In this document: piece by piece, positions 17,943 through 24,457 of the stretch | Position numbering within the stretch: the first letter of the stretch is position 1 | How the letters are laid out: every line of letters starts with the position of its first letter | From: Chryseobacterium piperi | GTDB lineage: Bacteria > Bacteroidota > Bacteroidia > Flavobacteriales > Weeksellaceae | Direction: 5' to 3' | DNA: 64,000 bases | NCBI RefSeq assembly: GCF_002285635.2 | Contig: NZ_CP023049.2 | Location: 1,736,001-1,800,000 of the forward strand | Notes under the pieces: generated by a model | Database searches by the model: none | Told to the model about the DNA's origin: nothing | Seen by the model: the letters and a program-made list of their open reading frames with translations, nothing else | Position numbers and translations under genes: made by a program

Positions 17943-18917
17943 ATGAAAAATGTAATTATTGGCATTGATGTGAGCAAGCTTACTCTCGATATTAGTGTAC
18001 TTATTGATTCTACCTTTCAGTTTTTTACGATAGAAAACACGGTAAAAGCATTAAAAAAGTTTTTTAAAGAATTTAAAGAACACCAAGTGATGATAGCTAT
18101 GGAGAATACTGGCCGTTATAATTATCACCTTTATGAAGTTTTACCCCTTTTTGAATTTAAGGTTTATGTTATTAATCCACTTCATATAAAGAGAAGTATA
18201 GGCCTGGTAAGAGGTAAGAATGACAAAATAGACAGTAAAAGAATCGCTTTATTCTTAGAAAAACACCATATTGATCTACGTATCTGGAGTCCTTGCAGTA
18301 AAACACTACAAAAAATCAAACTCTTAAATACTGAGAGAAGACTCCGTGTTAAAATAAGAGCAGCTTTACTCACCCAGTTAGCAGACCAGTCGCTTCTAAA
18401 AGGAATGCAGGATAAAGACCTTTTAAAACTCAATAAGGACTTCATTGCCTTATTAGACAAACAGATTTCATTCATTGAAGATAAAATCCTCTATCTTATT
18501 GAAAATGACGAAGTCTTGAAAGATCAATATCATCGAATTCAAACGATACCAGGTGTAGGCAAAGTTTTGGCTGCTAACATGCTTATTAAAACCAACGGCT
18601 TTACCGAGATACAATCTGCCAGAGAAATGTCCTGCTATGCTGGTGTAGCGCCATTTGAGTATCAATCTGGTACTTCATTGAAGTACAAATCAAAAGTATC
18701 CCCCCTGGCAGATAAGGAATTAAAAAAAATTCTTCATCTCGCTGCAATGAGCGCTATTCGGTTTAAAAATGATTTGGCTGTCTACTATCTAAGAAAAGTG
18801 TCAGAAGGTAAAAATAAAATGTCTGTTTTAAATGCGGTACGAAACAAAATTATACACCGAATTTATTCGTTAATTAAAAACAAAACTTTTTATCAAAATC
18901 AATTGGAAATGTCATAG
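17943..18917 (+). CDS. IS110 family transposase (DEDD recombinase), element 2
   Basis: The 324-residue recombinase has the acidic tetrad D9 (GIDVS), E54 (ENTGRYN), D94 and D97 (KNDKIDSKRIA) in its RuvC-like domain. The C-terminal domain has IPGVGKVLA and CYAGVAPFEYQSGTSLKYK, with the conserved serine in QSGTS. The frame is full length and uninterrupted. It shares the block order of the element 1 protein but differs at most positions, so the two elements are separate arrivals or old relatives, not a recent duplication. It would act with the RNA encoded 30-170 bases upstream. Confidence 0.95.
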   Translation: MKNVIIGIDVSKLTLDISVLIDSTFQFFTIENTVKALKKFFKEFKEHQVMIAMENTGRYNYHLYEVLPLFEFKVYVINPLHIKRSIGLVRGKNDKIDSKRIALFLEKHHIDLRIWSPCSKTLQKIKLLNTERRLRVKIRAALLTQLADQSLLKGMQDKDLLKLNKDFIALLDKQISFIEDKILYLIENDEVLKDQYHRIQTIPGVGKVLAANMLIKTNGFTEIQSAREMSCYAGVAPFEYQSGTSLKYKSKVSPLADKELKKILHLAAMSAIRFKNDLAVYYLRKVSEGKNKMSVLNAVRNKIIHRIYSLIKNKTFYQNQLEMS

Positions 18918-19052
18918 AAATCGAAATGACAAACTCTCGTGAAATTCACCATTTTACAAATCAGCGATTTTGCCTTTGCATTGGTTTGTGATTGATCAGT
19001 TAACTTAGTCAGCGAAGCTCATCTTTGCCAGCTCAAATATTTGAGATCATAA

Positions 19053-19079
19053 AAAAACCTTGCCAGTGACAAGGTTTTT
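19053..19079 (-). terminator. Terminator of scoB
   Basis: AAAAACCTTG (19053-19062) and CAAGGTTTTT (19070-19079) form a 10-bp stem just past the scoB stop. Confidence 0.75.
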
Positions 19080-19086
19080 ATTTTAT

Positions 19087-19740
19087 TTAGAATTGCATTT
19101 CAGGAATTTCTCCTTCAATGATCAAGTCTGCCTCTGTAGATTTGATAATATGTTCTACCAAAACTCCGGGCGCTCTTTCAACAAGCTTAAAACCAGCAGG
19201 AGTTACATCTAATACAGCTAGCTCAGTCACCACTCTTTTTACACAGTTGACTCCGGTTAACGGAAGGGTACATTTCTTTAAGATTTTACTTTCTCCAGCT
19301 TTATTTACGTGCATCATCGCAACAATAATATTTTCTGCAGAAGCTACAAGATCCATCGCTCCCCCCATCCCTTTTACCATCTTCCCGGGAATTTTCCAAT
19401 TGGCAATGTCTCCGTTTTCCGAAACTTCCATCGCTCCCAGAATTGTTAAATCTACTTTCTGGCCACGGATCATTCCGAAGCTGAATGCAGAATCAAAGAA
19501 TGATCCTCCAGGTAGTATAGTAATGGTTTGCTTTCCGGCATTGATAATATCAGCATCTTCTTCTCCTTCAAAAGGAAAAGGTCCCATTCCGAGGACTCCG
19601 TTTTCACTCTGGAATTCTACATCAATACCATCTGGAACATAGTTCGCAACCAAAGTAGGGATGCCTATTCCCAGGTTGACGTAGTAACGATCCTTCAGTT
19701 CTTTTGAAATTCTTTTGGCAATTTGTTCTTTTGTGAGCAT
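19087..19740 (-). CDS. scoB: 3-oxoacid CoA-transferase, subunit B
   Basis: The 217-residue protein has the beta-subunit pattern: LGIGIPTLVANYVP near residue 24, the catalytic glutamate E46 in Q-S-E46-N-G, GGSFFDSAFSFGMIRGQKVDLTILGAMEV and KGMGGAMDLV. With subunit A it moves CoA between succinyl-CoA and acetoacetate (or a similar pair), entering ketone bodies or amino-acid carbon into central metabolism. Normally subunits A and B are adjacent; here subunit A is 2 kb away at 21730-22431, same strand, with an oppositely read ABC exporter between them and a terminator on the way. Each subunit must therefore have its own promoter. Confidence 0.95.
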   Translation of the reverse strand: MLTKEQIAKRISKELKDRYYVNLGIGIPTLVANYVPDGIDVEFQSENGVLGMGPFPFEGEEDADIINAGKQTITILPGGSFFDSAFSFGMIRGQKVDLTILGAMEVSENGDIANWKIPGKMVKGMGGAMDLVASAENIIVAMMHVNKAGESKILKKCTLPLTGVNCVKRVVTELAVLDVTPAGFKLVERAPGVLVEHIIKSTEADLIIEGEIPEMQF

Positions 19741-19836
19741 AATAAAAACTTAGACTGCAATTTAAATATTTTCAATCGAATACAAAAGGGCTTTATTATT
19801 CAAAATTAATAGCACCATAAGTCAAAATAATATCTC

Positions 19837-19844
19837 TAATTTTG
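19837..19844 (+). promoter_or_regulatory. -7 box for the ABC exporter
   Basis: TAATTTTG matches TAnnTTTG, 17 bases before ATG 19862. No clear -33 TTG at the normal spacing. Confidence 0.45.
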
Positions 19845-19861
19845 CAACATTATTTATTAGA

Positions 19862-21664
19862 ATGAAAATACTTTTAAGATACCTCAAACCTTACCAATGG
19901 CTGATTGCTCTTTCACTGTTATTGGCAACCATTAATCAGGTTTTTTCTTTATTTGCTCCCGCTATTACAGGGAATATACTCGATCAGTTGGTCACTCACC
20001 CCAATTTTTTTGATAAGGCAAAGCTCTTACCCAGAAATCTGAACCAATATTTATATGGTGATGGCATATACCACGGAGTATTTTATTTTTTATCCCTGCT
20101 TATCGGAACCGCTATGGTCAGCCGAATTGCCAAAGCTTTTCAGGATTATGCAGTAAGTGTTATTACTCAAAAGTTCGGTGCTAAAATCTTTACCGACGGC
20201 TTAAAGCATTCTATGGCCCTTCCTTTTCAGGAATTTGAAGACCAGAGAAGTGGTGAAACATTGTCGATTCTAACTAAAGTAAGAGAAGATACTGTAAAGT
20301 TTATCACCAATTTTGTTAATATTTTCTTTGGAATTTTAGTCAGTATTATTTTCGTTTCCGTGTACGCGATTCGTTTACATTGGTCGATTATGCCCGTGTA
20401 CATCTGTGGAATTTTTCTGATTGCATTTATTACGAATTTATTAAGTAAAAGAATCAAAAGCATTCAGAAAAATATTGTTTCGGAAACTACGGCTCTGGCT
20501 GGAAGTACTACAGAAAGCTTACGTAATATAGAAATTGTTAAAAGTTTAGGATTAACCAATCAGGAGGTTATTCGCCTAAATAATAACACATACAAAATCC
20601 TTGGACTTGAACTTAGAAAAGTAAAAAGCATTCGCTCTTTAAGTTTTATTCAGGGAACTATGGTCAATTTTCTCCAACAGATGATTACCATGACCCTACT
20701 CCTTTTAATTTTTAAAAACATCGTTACTCCCGGACAGTATTTATCTCTGATGTTTTATGGCTTTTTTATTTTCGGACCGATGCAGGAAATAGGAAATATC
20801 ATTATTTCATACCGTGAAGCAGAGGCGTCTCTTAATAATTTTGACCGATTAATGAAAAAAGAGGTAGAAGAAAAGCCTCTTCACCCAAAACAAATTGGAG
20901 CCATAGAAGAACTGGAATTTAAGCATGTTTCTTTCAAACACCAGTCAGCCCAGTATAAAGCTTTAAACAACATCTCTTTTAATGTTAAAAATGGAGAAAC
21001 TATTGCTTTTGTAGGACCCAGCGGTTCAGGAAAAAGTACATTGGTAAAGTTACTTGTTGGTCTTTACAGACCTCAGGAAGGAAATATTTTTTATAATGGT
21101 ATTAACGGAAAGGAATTTGATTTTGATGAATTGAGAAATCAAATTGGTTTTGTAACTCAGGATACGCAGCTTTTTGCAGGAACCATCAAAGAAAATCTTC
21201 TTTTTGTAAATCCTAAGGCTACAGAATCGGATCTACAGGTCGCTTTACAGAAATCAAGTTGTACGGCCCTACTGGAAAGAGCCGAAAAAGGTATTGAAAC
21301 TGTCATCGGTGAGGGTGGCCTAAAATTAAGCGGTGGAGAAAAACAAAGAATTGCCATTGCAAGAGCACTTTTAAGGAAGCCTCATTTATTAATTTTTGAT
21401 GAGGCAACTTCAGCTTTAGATAGCATTACCGAAGAAGAAATAACCTCTACCATTAAAGATATCTCGAAAGAAAAAGAGCAAATTACAGTACTCATTGCCC
21501 ATCGTTTAAGCACGATTATGCATGCAGATCAAATTTATGTACTTGAACGCGGACAAATAGTAGAAACCAGATCTCATGATCACTTGATTGCAGAAAAAGG
21601 ACTATACTATGCCATGTGGCGACAACAGATTGGTGAACGAAAAATGCTTATATCGGAAGAATAA
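19862..21664 (+). CDS. ABC transporter, fused permease and ATPase (exporter type)
   Basis: The 600-residue half-transporter has six membrane segments in residues 15-325 and a nucleotide-binding domain in the rest. Walker A GPSGSGKST lies near residue 386, Q-loop VTQDTQLF, signature LSGGEKQR near 489, Walker B LLIFDEATSALD near 512 and H-loop IAHRLST. This is the MsbA/multidrug exporter layout; it would act as a homodimer in the inner membrane. The substrate cannot be told. The gene is inserted head-on between the two CoA-transferase subunit genes and ends at a bidirectional hairpin shared with scoA. Confidence 0.93.
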   Translation: MKILLRYLKPYQWLIALSLLLATINQVFSLFAPAITGNILDQLVTHPNFFDKAKLLPRNLNQYLYGDGIYHGVFYFLSLLIGTAMVSRIAKAFQDYAVSVITQKFGAKIFTDGLKHSMALPFQEFEDQRSGETLSILTKVREDTVKFITNFVNIFFGILVSIIFVSVYAIRLHWSIMPVYICGIFLIAFITNLLSKRIKSIQKNIVSETTALAGSTTESLRNIEIVKSLGLTNQEVIRLNNNTYKILGLELRKVKSIRSLSFIQGTMVNFLQQMITMTLLLLIFKNIVTPGQYLSLMFYGFFIFGPMQEIGNIIISYREAEASLNNFDRLMKKEVEEKPLHPKQIGAIEELEFKHVSFKHQSAQYKALNNISFNVKNGETIAFVGPSGSGKSTLVKLLVGLYRPQEGNIFYNGINGKEFDFDELRNQIGFVTQDTQLFAGTIKENLLFVNPKATESDLQVALQKSSCTALLERAEKGIETVIGEGGLKLSGGEKQRIAIARALLRKPHLLIFDEATSALDSITEEEITSTIKDISKEKEQITVLIAHRLSTIMHADQIYVLERGQIVETRSHDHLIAEKGLYYAMWRQQIGERKMLISEE

Positions 21665-21667
21665 ACA

Positions 21668-21698
21668 AAAAGCGCTGAATGAAGTATTCAGCGCTTTT
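21668..21698. terminator. Bidirectional terminator between the ABC exporter and scoA
   Basis: A perfect 13-bp stem AAAAGCGCTGAAT/ATTCAGCGCTTTT with a 5-base loop, with T runs on both sides. Confidence 0.8.
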
Positions 21699-21729
21699 AT
21701 TTTTTGTTCAAGATATTTTTTCCGTGAAT

Positions 21730-22431
21730 TTATTCTTTGCTTCTCACGGTTCTTTGTTCAATTCTCTTTTCAAATTTCTCTCCCTGGAAGATTCGCTGAA
21801 TCATAATACTCGGAATATGAATCTCATTAGGATCTAATTCCCCAGGCTCCACCAACTCTTCTACTTCAGCAATCGTAATTTTTCCAGCACCGGCCATTGG
21901 ATGATTGAAGTTTCTTGCAGATCCTTTAAATATTAAATTTCCTGCATAATCTCCTTTCCAGGCTTTTACGATAGAATAATCAGCTTTATAAGCATGTTCC
22001 AGAATATGGGGCTTCCCATCAAAATCTTTCACCTCTTTACCTTCGGCGATCTCTGTTCCGTATCCTGCAGGTGTATAGAAAGCTGGAATTCCAGCCTGAG
22101 CTGCTCTGCATTTTTCCGCCAGAGTTCCTTGTGGAGTAAGCTCAACTTCAAGTTCTCCGGAAAGCATCTGTCTTTCAAATTCAGCATTCTCTCCTACATA
22201 AGAAGAAATCATTTTTTTTATTTGTCTCTTATGAAGCAGTAATCCCAATCCGAAATCATCAACTCCTGCATTGTTGGAAATACAGGTCAAATCTTTCACA
22301 TCGCTTTCCACTAAAGCATTAATGGAGTTTTCAGGTATTCCGCAAAGACCAAATCCGCCCAGCATTAAAGTCATTCCATCCTGAATTCCTTCGATGGCCT
22401 CCTTTGCATTTTTTACTCTTTTATCTATCAT
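21730..22431 (-). CDS. scoA: 3-oxoacid CoA-transferase, subunit A
   Basis: The 233-residue protein carries the alpha-subunit CoA-binding start [10 protein letters not shown] (residues 25-34), then [45 protein letters not shown] and [21 protein letters not shown]. It pairs with subunit B at 19087-19740 to form the CoA-transferase. The split arrangement is unusual, as the two genes usually overlap or abut. Confidence 0.95.
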   Translation of the reverse strand: MIDKRVKNAKEAIEGIQDGMTLMLGGFGLCGIPENSINALVESDVKDLTCISNNAGVDDFGLGLLLHKRQIKKMISSYVGENAEFERQMLSGELEVELTPQGTLAEKCRAAQAGIPAFYTPAGYGTEIAEGKEVKDFDGKPHILEHAYKADYSIVKAWKGDYAGNLIFKGSARNFNHPMAGAGKITIAEVEELVEPGELDPNEIHIPSIMIQRIFQGEKFEKRIEQRTVRSKE

Positions 22432-22530
22432 GAAATATTTAGATTTTTCTGTTGGTTAAATTTAATAAATTTTCTCATATTTCCGGTATAGAGGATTTTT
22501 ATTTGACATGTTTTAGGCCTAAAACAGAGA

Positions 22531-22560
22531 AAACAGCAAATTATCTATTGCTGTTTTTTT
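22531..22560. terminator. Hairpin downstream of the unrecognised gene
   Basis: AAACAGCAA (22531-22539) pairs with TTGCTGTTT (22548-22556), with a T run on the plus side and a poorer one on the minus side. A palindrome TTTTAGGCCTAAAA lies just left (22510-22523). It probably ends the minus-strand gene upstream. Confidence 0.45.
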
Positions 22561-22599
22561 ATTTTTAAAAGGTAAATATAAAATCAAATTCTATGTTAC

Positions 22600-23208
22600 T
22601 CAAAAATCAAGCAACCCATCTGAGAGTGCTTTCCATTGAATTTTTGAAATTCCCATCATTCCTCCCACAGCAACCAATACATTTCTGATTTTATCTATCC
22701 ATTGAGCATCATAATTCGGTACCTCGTTCCTCCCATAAATAGCAGCTTTTATTTCATTGGCAGTTTTTGATATCATGAATGTAGAGCTCGCCTGGTTTCC
22801 ATAAAAGTGTGCTATATAATCGTTATCAGAATTTCCCGGAACTTTTGAAGGCCGACAGGTCATCAGAAAGTATTCAAACTGATCGGAAAGCTGATGAGAC
22901 TTATTAATGACCTCTACCCAATCAAATCCATTGGCTTCTTTCTCACCTGGTCCTGGTATATCAATCCGTATAAAATCCCCTATTTCAGGAGATCGATCAA
23001 TAGGATTTCCCTTAAAATCATAAAGTCTGAAATCTGCTGAATTTTTGCCGGTGTACTCCTGCCATTGGTTGACTGAGAAAAACCGCTGTCTTAGTATCTC
23101 AAATTTTTGTCCGGTTATTATCGGATTTTCAAATTGTTTTTGGCTTTCAGTGTCATGAAATCCACCTTTTATTTGAGCTGGAACTCCGAGAATTTGTTTG
23201 GGTTTCAT
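22600..23208 (-). CDS. Protein of unknown function, about 202 residues
   Basis: I do not recognise this protein. From the methionine at 23208 (MKPKQILGVPAQIKGGFHD) it is 202 residues; a start 14 codons earlier is possible but less likely because the added residues look like untranslated leader. It has no signal peptide or membrane segment. It is rich in charged and aromatic residues (WQEYTGK, FDWVEVINKSHQL, YFLMTCRPS, YIAHFYGNQASSTFMI) and ends in a hydrophobic VLVAVGGMMGISKIQWKAL. Composition and codon use look like the neighbours. It is alone, between scoA and the DoxX pair, which are read the other way. Confidence 0.75.
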   Translation of the reverse strand: MKPKQILGVPAQIKGGFHDTESQKQFENPIITGQKFEILRQRFFSVNQWQEYTGKNSADFRLYDFKGNPIDRSPEIGDFIRIDIPGPGEKEANGFDWVEVINKSHQLSDQFEYFLMTCRPSKVPGNSDNDYIAHFYGNQASSTFMISKTANEIKAAIYGRNEVPNYDAQWIDKIRNVLVAVGGMMGISKIQWKALSDGLLDF

Positions 23209-23515
23209 AGCTTTTAGTTTTAAAATTGAACATGCCCTACCAATAACCATGATCCGGCAATATGCAGACCAATCTTGTTATGACAAGAAAAATAAACAAA
23301 CACGAAAGCTCAGTTGCATTAAACATATACTACTGATTATCAAATTTTATTAAAATTAAAAAGCATATTTTAAATAAAACACTATAGATTTTTGAAACCT
23401 AGGAGGTTATACTGCTTTCAGATATTATTTACTAAGCTAAAGAAGTACGCTTTTTGCTAATGGTCTGGATTTTGGTGTTTTTTAAATCATACCAACACAC
23501 CAAATCAATACTATT

Positions 23516-23892
23516 ATGGAAACAAAAGACCTATCAAGAATAGCGCTTGGCGCCTTTCTTATTACAGCAGGAATCGGCCATCTTACCTTTGCCAGAAAAG
23601 AGTTTCAGGCTCAGGTTCCGGATTGGGTGCCCCAAAAAAAGATGATACAGTTGTTTATTCAGGAATTGCCGAAATACTTTTAGGAACAGCCACCATTGTT
23701 ACCCCAAAAAAGTATCGCGCAAGTATGGGGAAAGTAGTCGCTGGTTTTTTTGCAGCTGTCCTTCCCGGAAATATTGCCCAATACCAAAATAGAAGAGATT
23801 CTTTTGGTCTGAATACGGATAATCAAAGATTAGCAAGATTATTTATACAGGCTCCCTTAATTGCCTGGGCATTAAAATCAACACAGGATTAA
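23516..23892 (+). pseudogene. DoxX-like membrane protein, frame broken at an A7 run
   Basis: ATG 23516 opens METKDLSRIALGAFLITAG and runs 55 codons to TAG 23681. At CAA-AAA-AAG (23633-23641) the continuation expected for the family is in the -1 frame: KKDDTVVYSGIAEILLG and on to TAA 23890. Read through with one extra A, or with a -1 slip, the product is about 125 residues with four membrane segments, a DoxX-like small membrane protein. The site A-AAA-AAG is a canonical slippery heptamer, so three readings are possible: an indel in the homopolymer, an assembly error, or programmed frameshifting. The intact DoxX gene 18 bases downstream suggests a two-gene operon. Confidence 0.75.
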
Positions 23893-23910
23893 GATCTTTA
23901 TAAACCACCA

Positions 23911-24402
23911 ATGAAAAAAGAAAATTTAGACAAAATAGGTAATGTATTTTATGTAATCTGTAGAATAAGCATTGGCCTGTTCTTTTTCATAACCGGATAT
24001 AATAAATTATTTCATCCGGTTTTTCAAGGTTATATGTTGAATACCATCACCAAACTTGGGTTCCCCAATCCTCAGTTGATGGCTAACTTTGTAGCTTTTA
24101 ATGAAGCATTCTGGGGATTGCTTTTATTATTAGGGCTGTTGACCAGATTGAGTTCTTTATCATTAATTGTCATCATGCTCGTTGCATTGATTTCAAAAGA
24201 TCTTCACGCTATTCCTACAGAGTTGATTCCTGTTGACCCTAAAACAGGTATCTATCCTATGGATCAGTTTACATGGTTAACCTATTTCTTTTTCTTACCT
24301 CAGGTATTATATATAATGCTGTTGGGTTTATTTTCGCTCTATGGATATAAAGCATTGGGTTTAGATCATTTCTTAAGAAGAAAAAAAGATCAATATTTAT
24401 AA
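23911..24402 (+). CDS. DoxX family membrane protein
   Basis: The 163-residue protein has four membrane segments and the DoxX pattern: R-x-S-I-G-L-F-F-F-I-T-G-Y-N-K-L-F near residue 20, FVAFNEAFWGLLLLLGLLTRLSS around residues 65-90, and a last helix before a basic tail. DoxX-like proteins are small membrane proteins of mostly unknown role, some tied to quinol oxidation or redox stress. It follows the frameshifted DoxX-like gene by 18 bases and ends at a hairpin. Confidence 0.85.
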   Translation: MKKENLDKIGNVFYVICRISIGLFFFITGYNKLFHPVFQGYMLNTITKLGFPNPQLMANFVAFNEAFWGLLLLLGLLTRLSSLSLIVIMLVALISKDLHAIPTELIPVDPKTGIYPMDQFTWLTYFFFLPQVLYIMLLGLFSLYGYKALGLDHFLRRKKDQYL

Positions 24403-24407
24403 ATTAA

Positions 24408-24435
24408 AAAAACCTGGAAATGATTCCCGGTTTTT
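24408..24435 (+). terminator. Terminator of the DoxX pair
   Basis: AAAAACCTGGAA and TTCCCGGTTTTT pair with one mismatch around a 4-base loop, then a T run; it may also serve the opposing phosphatase gene. Confidence 0.65.
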
Positions 24436-24457
24436 TTATTATTGTATTCTATAATTT

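Larger units (their letters stand above)
17730..18922 (+). mobile_element. IS110-family insertion sequence (element 2), complete, with definable ends
   Basis: The left end CTTTAGATTT (from 17732) is identical to element 1, and the right end ATGTCATAGAAA (18909-18920) is nearly so. A core TC is present at both junctions (17730-17731 and 18921-18922). Removing the element restores a 35-base intergenic repeat whose intact relative is at 7999-8033. The element is about 1.19 kb. Like element 1, its right end lies three bases past the transposase stop and the long noncoding part is on the left, the layout of the IS110 group proper, unlike IS1111 elements. Confidence 0.85.

Noticed and set aside
22510..22523. 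TTTTAGGCCTAAAA as an operator
   Set aside because: A single short palindrome downstream of genes on both sides; no second copy at any promoter in the window.
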